Below are positions 1 through 5,951 of a stretch of 6,934 bases of DNA, piece by piece (position 1 is the stretch's first letter; each line of letters starts with the position of its first letter). Where the stretch lies: NCBI GenBank assembly GCA_030619425.1, contig JAUXBJ010000091.1, positions 1-6,934 of the forward strand. Direction: 5' to 3'. Made by a program: the position numbers and the translations under genes. The DNA comes from a bacterium (lineage in GTDB: Bacteria > Zixibacteria > MSB-5A5 > GN15 > FEB-12). Under the pieces are notes generated by a model, which was not told the DNA's origin, ran no database searches, and saw nothing but the letters and a program-made list of their open reading frames with translations.

Positions 1-2700
1 GAAGCCCAACTGGAAGCGCGGCTCTTGATGCTGGCCTCGAACAACATATTGTTGCCTTCGTCCGGTCGGCCGGTTGCGGTGCCGTCACAGGATATGGTGC
101 TTGGGTGCTACTATTTGACCAAGGGTAAGGACGGCGCCAACGGTGAGGGCATGGGCTTTCACTCTGTTGATGAAGCGCTATCGGCGTACGATGCCGGTCA
201 TGTCGATTTGCATGCTTCCATCAGTGTGCGTCGTAACGGGCAGATGCTTAACACCACCCCCGGTCGTTTGATCTTTAACAACGTGCTGCCGGACGCAATG
301 CCGTTCTTCAACGACGTCGCCGACAGGAGCCACCTCGCCGATATCGTTCACTGGTGCTACTGGAAGCTCGGTCAGAACGAGACGGTGAACTTCGTCGACC
401 GACTGAAGGAAACCGGATTCGAATATGCTACGAAGGCCGGTGTGACAGTGTCGATTGATGACCTGATCGTGCCGGAGGCGAAGGTAAAAATGATCGCTGC
501 GGCGGACAAAGAGATAGCCAAGATTCAGAAGAAATATGAACGCGGTGTAATCACCAACGGAGAGCGTTACAATCAGGTCATTGACACCTGGACTCGGGTG
601 ACCAGTGATATCTCCGACGCCATGTTCGATAATCTGGCCGTCCAGAGGGGCGGGTTCAACCCGGTCTTCATGATGGCCGACTCCGGTGCTCGCGGTTCCA
701 AAGAACAGATTCGTCAGTTGGCCGGTATGCGCGGTCTTATGGCCAAGCCTCAGAAGAAAATAACCGGCGGCGTCGGTGAGATTATCGAAAACCCGATCGT
801 TGCCAACTTCCGCGAAGGTCTTTCGGTGCAGGAATACTTTATCTCGACCCACGGTGCCCGCAAAGGACTGGCCGACACCGCTCTCAAGACCGCCGATGCC
901 GGCTATCTGACTCGCCGGTTGGTCGATGTCGCCCAGGACGTCATCATTCGCGAAATGGACTGCAACACTATCCTGGGACTGGAGGTCTCGGCCTTGAAGG
1001 AAGGGGAGGAAGTCATCGTCTCTCTCGCCGACCGTATTCTGGGGCGAGTCACTCTGGACGATATTTATGATCCCATATCCGATGAGTTGATACTCGATGC
1101 CGGCAAGGAGATCCGCGAAGCAGAGGCTGCGGCCATTGAGGAAGCCGGAATCGATATGGTTCGGATTCGTTCGGTTCTGACCTGCGAATCCAGACGCGGG
1201 GTTTGCGCGGCTTGTTACGGTCGTAACCTGGCCACCATGAAGGTGGTTGAAATCGGTGAAGCGGTCGGTGTGATTGCAGCTCAGTCTATCGGTGAGCCCG
1301 GCACCCAGCTTACTCTGCGAACCTTCCATATCGGTGGTACCGCCGCACGCATTGCCGAGCAGTCACAGGTTGAGGCCAAGCACAAGGGTGCGTTGAAGCT
1401 TGAAAACGTTAAGGTGGTTGATCGCGAGGATGGTACGACCATGGTGGTCAGTCGCGACGGCGTCGGTGAGGCGCATATTATCGATGATCGCGGGCGCGTC
1501 CGCACTCGGCTGAGGATTCCGTATGGCGCCCACCTGTTGTTGCAGGACGGTGCTGACCTCAACAAGGGTGACATCATCTTTGAAGCTGACCCGTACTCCG
1601 GCCTTATTCTTTCTGAGCGATCCGGTAAGATCAAGTTCAAGGATATCATTAAGGACGTCTCTGTACGCGAAGCACACGACGAACAGACCGGTTTAATTCA
1701 GTTGATTATCATCGACACCAAAGAGAAAAACCTGTTCCCAACCATACTGATTGAAAGCCCTGCTGGCAAGACCCTGGCCAGTTACCGTATCCCGACCGAC
1801 GCCCAACTCCAGATTACCGATGGTCAGACGATTAAAGCTGGTGATACGATTGTCAAGATGCCGCGTGTTATCGCCAAGTCTCGTGACATTACCGGCGGTC
1901 TGCCGCGGGTAGCCGAGCTATTTGAGGCGCGGCGGCCGCACGATCCGGCGGTAATTTCGGAGATCGTGGGTGTCGTTGAATTCGGCAAGATCGTTCGTGG
2001 ACAGCAGCAGATTATAGTCGCGGGTGAGCAGGATGAGACGCGGGATTATCTTATCCCGCACGGTAAACACCTGATGGTGCACGACGGCGACCAAGTTGAA
2101 GCCGGTGACCGACTGTGCGAGGGCGCAATCGATCCACACGATATTCTCGCCATTCTCGGTGTTTACGAAGCGCAGGCCTATCTGGTTAATGAGATCCAGG
2201 AGGTTTACCGCCTGCAGGGTGTGAAGATAAACGATAAACATATCGAGACGATTGTCCGACAGATGATGCAGAAGGTGCAGATCGAATACGTCGGAGATAC
2301 CAACTTCCTCGAGGGCGAGAGGGTCGACAAGATCAAGCACTCTGAGGAAAACGCCCGAGTGATTGCCGAAGGGGGCGAGCCGGCTACCTCCTCGCCGCTT
2401 CTTCTGGGTATTACGCGCGCCTCGCTGTCGACCGACAGCTTCATCTCTGCGGCTTCCTTCCAGGAGACCACCAAGGTGCTGACCGAGGCGGCTGTGGCCG
2501 GTAAAGTGGACTATCTGGTCGGACTTAAGGAAAACGTCATTATCGGACACCTCATTCCGGCTGGGACCGGCGTGCTGAAATACAAGGCGCTGCAAGTCGA
2601 GACGGAGGAGGAGCCTGAGGAAGCCGAACCGGATGGAGTATTGATGACCGAAGAGGGTGAAGCGACGAGTATAGCGGACATTTTCAACAAAAACGCTTGA
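1..2700 (+). CDS. rpoC: DNA-directed RNA polymerase subunit beta' (C-terminal two thirds, 5' truncated)
   Basis: The reading frame is open from the first base and encodes 899 residues. The first residues, EAQLEAR, align with E. coli RpoC near residue 475, so the catalytic NADFDGD motif lies just upstream of the window. Visible landmarks (fragment numbering) are the segment [19 protein letters not shown] before the bridge helix, the bridge helix at about 276-313 ([20 protein letters not shown]), and the zinc-site cysteines C321, C395, C402 and C405. The trigger helix [20 protein letters not shown] follows at about 424-443. About 170 residues separate it from [18 protein letters not shown] (about residue 629), consistent with an SI3 insertion. 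The C-terminal tail is strongly acidic ([10 protein letters not shown]). RpoC forms the active cleft with RpoB and also contacts sigma and omega. There is no sign of frameshift. rpoB is expected upstream. No intrinsic terminator follows the stop, so read-through into rpsL is likely. Confidence 0.99.
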   Translation, partial: EAQLEARLLMLASNNILLPSSGRPVAVPSQDMVLGCYYLTKGKDGANGEGMGFHSVDEALSAYDAGHVDLHASISVRRNGQMLNTTPGRLIFNNVLPDAMPFFNDVADRSHLADIVHWCYWKLGQNETVNFVDRLKETGFEYATKAGVTVSIDDLIVPEAKVKMIAAADKEIAKIQKKYERGVITNGERYNQVIDTWTRVTSDISDAMFDNLAVQRGGFNPVFMMADSGARGSKEQIRQLAGMRGLMAKPQKKITGGVGEIIENPIVANFREGLSVQEYFISTHGARKGLADTALKTADAGYLTRRLVDVAQDVIIREMDCNTILGLEVSALKEGEEVIVSLADRILGRVTLDDIYDPISDELILDAGKEIREAEAAAIEEAGIDMVRIRSVLTCESRRGVCAACYGRNLATMKVVEIGEAVGVIAAQSIGEPGTQLTLRTFHIGGTAARIAEQSQVEAKHKGALKLENVKVVDREDGTTMVVSRDGVGEAHIIDDRGRVRTRLRIPYGAHLLLQDGADLNKGDIIFEADPYSGLILSERSGKIKFKDIIKDVSVREAHDEQTGLIQLIIIDTKEKNLFPTILIESPAGKTLASYRIPTDAQLQITDGQTIKAGDTIVKMPRVIAKSRDITGGLPRVAELFEARRPHDPAVISEIVGVVEFGKIVRGQQQIIVAGEQDETRDYLIPHGKHLMVHDGDQVEAGDRLCEGAIDPHDILAILGVYEAQAYLVNEIQEVYRLQGVKINDKHIETIVRQMMQKVQIEYVGDTNFLEGERVDKIKHSEENARVIAEGGEPATSSPLLLGITRASLSTDSFISAASFQETTKVLTEAAVAGKVDYLVGLKENVIIGHLIPAGTGVLKYKALQVETEEEPEEAEPDGVLMTEEGEATSIADIFNKNA

Positions 2701-2725
2701 CATGATTTGCCTATATAAGTAAACT
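2697..2725 (+). promoter_or_regulatory. candidate sigma70-type promoter for rpsL/str operon
   Basis: A perfect TTGACA (2697-2702) overlaps the rpoC stop codon. Exactly 17 nt downstream is TAAACT (2720-2725), a 4/6 match to TATAAT that keeps the first T and A and the final T. Transcription would begin around 2732, giving a leader of about 48 nt before rpsL. The segment is AT-rich compared with the flanking genes. A second -10-like TATATT at 2735-2740 has no good -35. Only the sequence match supports the call. A promoter here would let the str genes be transcribed separately from rpoBC. Confidence 0.45.
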
Positions 2726-2769
2726 GTGAGGCTGTATATTTGATGCAGGTTGAATAGGTAAGAATAGTT

Positions 2770-2782
2770 AGGAGAAAGTTTG
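2770..2782 (+). promoter_or_regulatory. Shine-Dalgarno and TTG start of rpsL
   Basis: AGGAG at 2770-2774 is followed by 5 nt and then TTG (2780-2782). The reading frame has a TAG at 2765-2767, and the codons between it and the TTG (TTA, GGA, GAA, AGT) are not starts. The next in-frame ATG is codon 61. The TTG is therefore the only start that gives a complete S12, and it gives exactly the family N-terminus ([10 protein letters not shown]). Confidence 0.9.
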
Positions 2783-3154
2783 CCGACCATCAACCAATTG
2801 ATACGCAAAGGCCGCAAGAGGGTCTTTGAGGCAACCAAGACACCGGCTCTCAAGGGATCACCGCAGAAGCGCGGTGTGTGTACTCGTGTGTATACATCGA
2901 CTCCCAAGAAGCCGAACTCCGCCCTGCGGAAAGTGGCCAGGGTGCGGTTGACGAATCAGATGGAAGTTACTGCGTATATTCCCGGCGAAGGGCATAACTT
3001 GCAGGAACACTCCATCGTGCTTATCCGCGGCGGTCGTATTAAGGACCTGCCGGGCGTTCGGTATCATGTGATCCGTGGCACCATGGACACCCTGGGCGTG
3101 GCGGATCGTAGGCGTGGTCGGTCGAAATACGGCACCAAGAGGCCAAAAGCGTAG
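2780..3154 (+). CDS. rpsL: 30S ribosomal protein S12
   Basis: The product is 124 residues, the same length as E. coli S12, and it aligns without gaps over the core. S12 sits at the interface of the 30S decoding centre, helps monitor codon-anticodon pairing, and is where streptomycin-resistance substitutions arise. Diagnostic blocks are [12 protein letters not shown] (28-39), [19 protein letters not shown] (41-59) and [13 protein letters not shown] (84-96). K44 and K88 (K43 and K87 without the initiator Met) are wild-type, as is D89, the residue that is beta-methylthiolated in E. coli, so no classical streptomycin-resistance change is visible. The C-terminus [15 protein letters not shown] is canonical. 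The start is TTG, not ATG. It lies 79 nt after rpoC and 19 nt before rpsG, as first gene of the str cluster. Confidence 0.98.
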   Translation: MPTINQLIRKGRKRVFEATKTPALKGSPQKRGVCTRVYTSTPKKPNSALRKVARVRLTNQMEVTAYIPGEGHNLQEHSIVLIRGGRIKDLPGVRYHVIRGTMDTLGVADRRRGRSKYGTKRPKA

Positions 3155-3173
3155 GTTTTACTGGTAAAAAGAT

Positions 3174-3644
3174 ATGTCCAGACGAATCAAAGCGGAAAAA
3201 CGACCCCCGATTCTTGACTTTAGGTACGGGGACAAATTGGTTACGACGTTTCTCTCGTGTCTGATGCATAGAGGCAAGCGGTCGGTGGCTGAGCAGATTT
3301 TGTACAAGGCTATAGATGTTGTTGAGAAAAAAACCGGCCAACCTGGACTTGAACAGTTCCACAAGGCGCTCAACAATGTGAAGCCGGTGCTGGAAGTAAA
3401 GTCCCGCCGGGTGGGCGGCGCCACCTATCAGGTGCCGGTGGAAGTCCGGGCTGACCGGCGTACGGCGCTGGCTATCCGCTGGTTGATCAGTTACTCGGCG
3501 GCGCGCAGCGGCAAGACGATGGCGGAGAAGCTGGCGGCGGAATTAATGGCGGCAGCCAATAACGAAGGCGCCTCGATTAAGAAAAAGGAGGACACGCACA
3601 AGATGGCTGAAGCCAACAAGGCTTTTGCCCATTTCAAATGGTAG
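3174..3644 (+). CDS. rpsG: 30S ribosomal protein S7
   Basis: The product is 156 residues, a usual bacterial S7 length. S7 is the primary assembly protein of the 30S head, binds the 3' domain of 16S rRNA and contacts E-site tRNA. The basic N-terminus [10 protein letters not shown], the family signature area [19 protein letters not shown] (30-48), the beta-hairpin block [15 protein letters not shown] (78-92) and the C-terminal [19 protein letters not shown] helix all fit. The ATG gives the normal N-terminus, but the upstream sequence (GGTAAAAAGAT) is a poor Shine-Dalgarno match, and the gap from the rpsL stop is only 19 nt. Translation coupled to rpsL is therefore plausible. In E. coli, S7 represses its own operon by binding the rpsL-rpsG junction; the gap here is too short to show a comparable structure. 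Confidence 0.98.
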   Translation: MSRRIKAEKRPPILDFRYGDKLVTTFLSCLMHRGKRSVAEQILYKAIDVVEKKTGQPGLEQFHKALNNVKPVLEVKSRRVGGATYQVPVEVRADRRTALAIRWLISYSAARSGKTMAEKLAAELMAAANNEGASIKKKEDTHKMAEANKAFAHFKW

Positions 3645-3646
3645 AA

Positions 3647-3673
3647 TTGAGTTGTTCGGTTAGAACGTCTCAG
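3647..3673 (+). repeat. inverted repeat / hairpin just after rpsG
   Basis: TGAG (3648-3651) pairs with CTCA (3669-3672). After one mismatch, TGTTC (3653-3657) pairs with GAACG (3663-3667), including one G-U pair, around a 5-nt loop. A further U-G pair (3647/3673) can close the base. It begins 3 nt after the rpsG stop. No U tract follows, so it may be a processing or 3'-end stabilising hairpin rather than a terminator. Confidence 0.5.
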
Positions 3674-3688
3674 CAAATGAGGACATTT

Positions 3689-3730
3689 ATGCACGTTCCT
3701 TGTGTTAAGGAGGTTGTTGTGCGACTGTGA
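3689..3730 (+). CDS. candidate 13-codon leader peptide (speculative)
   Basis: An ATG at 3689 lies 5 nt after GAGGA (3679-3683), an acceptable ribosome binding site. It opens a frame encoding [13 protein letters not shown] and ends at TGA 3728-3730. An in-frame ATG at 3677 would add four residues but has a poor SD. The peptide is valine-rich but has no run of a single amino acid like those in classical attenuation leaders. The strong SD at 3706-3714 lies inside this frame. An ORF this short is expected by chance, so only the initiation context argues for it. Confidence 0.2.
   Translation: MHVPCVKEVVVRL
3706..3714 (+). promoter_or_regulatory. orphan strong Shine-Dalgarno sequence
   Basis: TAAGGAGGT is a nine-base perfect complement to the conserved 16S rRNA 3' tail (ACCUCCUUA). 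It is by far the best SD in the window, yet it lies 152 nt upstream of the fusA ATG, so it cannot serve fusA. Nearby start codons are TTG 3714 (overlapping the SD), TTG 3717 (48-codon frame) and GTG 3719 (three codons only). It may initiate a small ORF, act as a ribosome standby or pausing site, or be coincidental. Confidence 0.55.
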
Positions 3731-3863
3731 CAGTTTGAATCTCAAATTGCCTTCTGGTTGTTCTCCCCCTGCTGATTCGAATAGCCGAGTGTGCAAACGC
3801 TCAATCGGCGCCAAAGGCGCCGACTCCTTAGTGCGGTCAGTCAGGATTTTTTTTGTCAGATAA
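3717..3863 (+). CDS. candidate 48-codon ORF ending 2 nt before fusA (speculative)
   Basis: From TTG 3717 the frame stays open for 48 codons and stops at TAA 3861-3863, just 2 nt before the fusA ATG. That geometry would allow termination-reinitiation coupling. It follows the strong SD at 3706-3714, but GGAGG to TTG is only 3 nt, shorter than usual. The predicted peptide begins (M)[13 protein letters not shown] and ends [10 protein letters not shown]. It has four cysteines (positions 2, 4, 15, 26) and a basic C-terminal half, and matches no family I recognise. An open frame of this length has a modest chance probability and the start codon is not ATG, so I treat it as a hypothesis. Confidence 0.22.
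   Translation: MCDCDSLNLKLPSGCSPPADSNSRVCKRSIGAKGADSLVRSVRIFFVR
3731..3749 (+). repeat. 8-bp hairpin in fusA leader
   Basis: CAGTTTGA (3731-3738) pairs with TCAAATTG (3742-3749) around the triloop ATC, giving eight pairs including one G-U. It overlaps a perfect dyad ACTGT-G-ACAGT at 3724-3734, so alternative foldings are possible. No U tract follows. Confidence 0.45.
3805..3823 (+). repeat. GC-rich 8-bp perfect hairpin upstream of fusA
   Basis: TCGGCGCC (3805-3812) and GGCGCCGA (3816-3823) are perfect reverse complements around an AAA triloop, making this the most stable stem in the window by eye. It ends 42 nt before the fusA ATG and 23 nt before the T8 run. That spacing is wrong for an intrinsic terminator, so a structural or regulatory RNA element in the fusA leader is more likely. 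Confidence 0.65.
3824..3830 (+). promoter_or_regulatory. anti-Shine-Dalgarno-like element in fusA leader
   Basis: CTCCTTA equals the last seven bases of the conserved 16S rRNA 3' tail and is perfectly complementary to TAAGGAG at 3706-3712. The pairing can extend with G-U pairs and one G-C (3700-3705 with 3831-3836). It lies directly after the GC-rich hairpin at 3805-3823. It could mask the orphan SD. The pairing is seen in sequence; the function is inferred. Confidence 0.35.
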
Positions 3864-3865
3864 TT

Positions 3866-5932
3866 ATGGATTTGAATCACGTTAGAAATATCGGTATCAT
3901 GGCTCACATCGACGCCGGCAAGACTACCACCACCGAGCGTATTTTGTTCTATACGGGCAAGACGCACCGGATGGGGGAGGTCCATGACGGGGCGGCGACG
4001 ATGGACTGGATGGAGCAGGAAAAGGAGCGCGGGATTACTATAACCTCCGCGGCGACTACTTGTTTCTGGCGTGAACATACCATCAACATCCTTGACACTC
4101 CCGGGCATATCGACTTCACCGTCGAGGTGGAACGATCGCTTCGTGTCCTTGATGGTGCGGTGGCTCTCTTCTGTGCCGTTGGTGGTGTTGAGCCTCAGTC
4201 GGAAGCTGTTTGGCGACAGGCCGACAAGTATGGTGTCCCGCGTATAGCCTACATTAATAAGATGGACCGGACCGGGGCGAACTTCACTGCTGCCCTCAAG
4301 GCCATGAACGACTGCTTTGCCACTCAGTGCGTGGCAATCGCTATTCCGGCCGGAGAGGGCGAGATGTTCAGCGGTATTATCGACCTGCTTGCGATGAAGT
4401 TCCGCATTTTCCACGAGGATTCTCAGGGGACGAGATTCGATGATCTTCAGGTCCCCGACGATATGCTTGCTACCGCCAACGAGTATCGTGAAAAACTACT
4501 CGAGGCGGTGGCGGAGCACGATGATCGCCTGTTGGAACAGTTCCTGCACGACCAGGAACTCGACCCGGCACGGGTGCTCCGGGCGGTGCGAAAAGCTACC
4601 ATCGCCAATGATATGGTGCCTGTGCTCTGTGGGTCGTCATTCAAGAACAAAGGAATTCAGAAACTGCTCGACGCCGTGATTGATTTCCTCCCCTCGCCGT
4701 TGGATCTACCTCCGATTGAAGGGCACCATCCTGACAAACTCAACAAAATAGTCCTGCGCAAACCAGACCCCTCTGAACCTACCTCGGCGCTGGCCTTCAA
4801 GATTATGAGCGATCCCTACGTCGGCAAACTAACCTATATCCGAGTTTATTCCGGACAGGTCAAGACCGGCACTTATTTGCTCAACCCCAATCGCGGTCAC
4901 AAAGAGCGCATTGCTCGCTTGCTTAGGATGCACTCTAACAAGCGCGAAGACATCAAGGTTGCCTCGGCCGGTGATATCGTCGCCGTAATAGGTATGCGCA
5001 AGACCACTACCGGCGACACCCTGTGCGATGTCAAGCACCCGGTGATTCTCGAAAAGATGACCTTCCCCGAGCCGGTCGTATCGGTAGCCATTGAACCCAA
5101 AACTCAGGCTGATCAAGACAAACTGGACGATGCTCTGACGCGGCTGGCGGCCGAGGACCCAACCTTTCAGGTCCGTCACGACGAGGAAACCGGTCAGACT
5201 ATCATAAGCGGGATGGGTGAATTGCACCTGGAAGTGCTGACCGTGCGGCTTATTCGCGAGTTTGGTGTCGCTGCCTCTGTTGGGCGGCCTTCCGTGGCTT
5301 ACAAAGAGGCTATTACCAGGGAAGTGGAGTCTGAGGGCCGATTTATCCGGCAGTCCGGCGGCAAAGGGCATTACGGCGTGGTCAAAATCAGGCTGCAGCC
5401 CACAAAAGATGGTACTCATTTCGAATTCGTGAACAAAATCGTTGGCGCAGCCGTGGCGAAAGAGTATATTCCCGCAATCGAGAAAGGCATCCGGGAAGCC
5501 ATGACCTCCGGCGTGCTGGCCGGATATCAGTTGACCGGCATTCACTGTGAATTGCTCGACGGCAATTCGCATGAGGTTGATTCCAATGAGTCGGCCTTTC
5601 GAGTCGCCGGCTATCTGGCGCTGCAGAACGGCGCAAAGAAAGCGGCGCCGGTGCTTCTCGAGCCGATAATGGATGTAGAGGTTGTTGTTCCCGAAGCTTA
5701 TATGGGTTCGGTGGTCGGTGACCTTAACTCGCGGCGCGGCAAGATAAACGGCATGGTGCCGCGCGACGGTGCGACTGTGATCGCTGTCACTGTTCCACTG
5801 TCTGAAATGTTCGGGTACGCCAACACTCTGCGGAATATCTCGCAGGGCAGAGCTGTCTTTACGATGATGTTTTCGAAGTACATGCCCGTACCCGAGGAAG
5901 TATCGCAGAAGATGTTAGAACACGTGAGATAA
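3866..5932 (+). CDS. fusA: translation elongation factor G (EF-G)
   Basis: The product is a GTPase of 688 residues that drives tRNA-mRNA translocation and, with RRF, ribosome recycling. Motifs in order are the P-loop AHIDAGKT (13-20), switch I RGITI (55-59), DTPGH with H81 (77-81), NKMD (131-134) and the G5 region CGSSFKNKG (255-263). Domain II spans about 290-400. Domain III spans about 402-470 and includes GMGELHLE (449-456), a region linked to fusidic acid resistance, here with its His intact. Domain IV spans about 475-600 and domain V runs from [11 protein letters not shown] through PLSEMFGYA. Domain IV tip loops read SGGKGHYG (497-504) and GNSHEVDS (566-573). The str-operon position and full motif set indicate canonical EF-G. 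I chose ATG 3866 because it gives the normal N-terminus. A GTG 75 nt upstream would add an unlikely arginine-rich leader. No clear SD precedes the ATG; the upstream stretch is U-rich. Confidence 0.98.
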   Translation: MDLNHVRNIGIMAHIDAGKTTTTERILFYTGKTHRMGEVHDGAATMDWMEQEKERGITITSAATTCFWREHTINILDTPGHIDFTVEVERSLRVLDGAVALFCAVGGVEPQSEAVWRQADKYGVPRIAYINKMDRTGANFTAALKAMNDCFATQCVAIAIPAGEGEMFSGIIDLLAMKFRIFHEDSQGTRFDDLQVPDDMLATANEYREKLLEAVAEHDDRLLEQFLHDQELDPARVLRAVRKATIANDMVPVLCGSSFKNKGIQKLLDAVIDFLPSPLDLPPIEGHHPDKLNKIVLRKPDPSEPTSALAFKIMSDPYVGKLTYIRVYSGQVKTGTYLLNPNRGHKERIARLLRMHSNKREDIKVASAGDIVAVIGMRKTTTGDTLCDVKHPVILEKMTFPEPVVSVAIEPKTQADQDKLDDALTRLAAEDPTFQVRHDEETGQTIISGMGELHLEVLTVRLIREFGVAASVGRPSVAYKEAITREVESEGRFIRQSGGKGHYGVVKIRLQPTKDGTHFEFVNKIVGAAVAKEYIPAIEKGIREAMTSGVLAGYQLTGIHCELLDGNSHEVDSNESAFRVAGYLALQNGAKKAAPVLLEPIMDVEVVVPEAYMGSVVGDLNSRRGKINGMVPRDGATVIAVTVPLSEMFGYANTLRNISQGRAVFTMMFSKYMPVPEEVSQKMLEHVR

Positions 5933-5934
5933 AC

Positions 5935-5940
5935 GGAGGT
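5935..5940 (+). promoter_or_regulatory. Shine-Dalgarno sequence of tuf
   Basis: GGAGGT begins 2 nt after the fusA stop and ends 11 nt before the tuf ATG (5952). This is longer than the usual spacing, though a second weaker match, AAGG (5946-5949), lies very close to the ATG. No alternative start lies between, and ATG 5952 gives the canonical EF-Tu N-terminus. Confidence 0.75.
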
Positions 5941-5951
5941 AGCTGAAGGCT

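Larger units (their letters stand above)
3645..3865 (+). other. 221-nt intergenic leader between rpsG and fusA
   Basis: No recognisable gene fills this gap, which is long for neighbouring genes in a str operon. It holds three short inverted repeats (3647-3673, 3731-3749, 3805-3823), a strong Shine-Dalgarno match (3706-3714), a heptamer CTCCTTA (3824-3830) complementary to that SD, a run of eight T (3847-3854), and two tiny candidate ORFs. I found no convincing sigma70 promoter, and no hairpin sits directly on the T run, so a standard intrinsic terminator is not supported. The content suggests an RNA-level control region for fusA. That role is inference. Confidence 0.6.

Noticed and set aside
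178..1329. Long minus-strand open frame (383 codons) opposite rpoC
   Set aside because: It lies wholly antisense to unambiguous rpoC coding sequence. The translation has no recognisable domain and no credible ribosome binding site. Antisense frames like this are common in GC-leaning coding DNA.
1918..2907. Minus-strand open frame spanning the end of rpoC, the gap and rpsL
   Set aside because: It crosses two well-supported + strand genes and shows no family motif. It is a shadow of the coding bias.
3771..3785. tRNA T-arm-like sequence containing TTCGAAT
   Set aside because: The flanks do not form a five-base T stem, and no acceptor, anticodon or D arm could be found around it. It is better read as a near-palindrome.
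3805..3854. Intrinsic terminator or attenuator formed by the GC-rich hairpin and T8 run
   Set aside because: The stem ends 23 nt before the T run, far beyond the spacing of an intrinsic terminator. The only stem abutting the T run (TCCT/AGGA) has four pairs and a large loop.
3791..3865. N-terminal extension of EF-G from GTG 3791
   Set aside because: It would add 25 arginine-rich residues never seen at the EF-G N-terminus and would translate through the perfect hairpin at 3805-3823. ATG 3866 gives the normal start.
3491..4414. Minus-strand open frame across rpsG, the leader and fusA
   Set aside because: It is antisense to S7 and the EF-G GTPase domain, with no recognisable protein features. 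It does not explain the leader.
4440..4679. 79-codon + strand frame inside fusA
   Set aside because: It is out of frame within the EF-G coding sequence, with a low-complexity product and no supporting initiation site.
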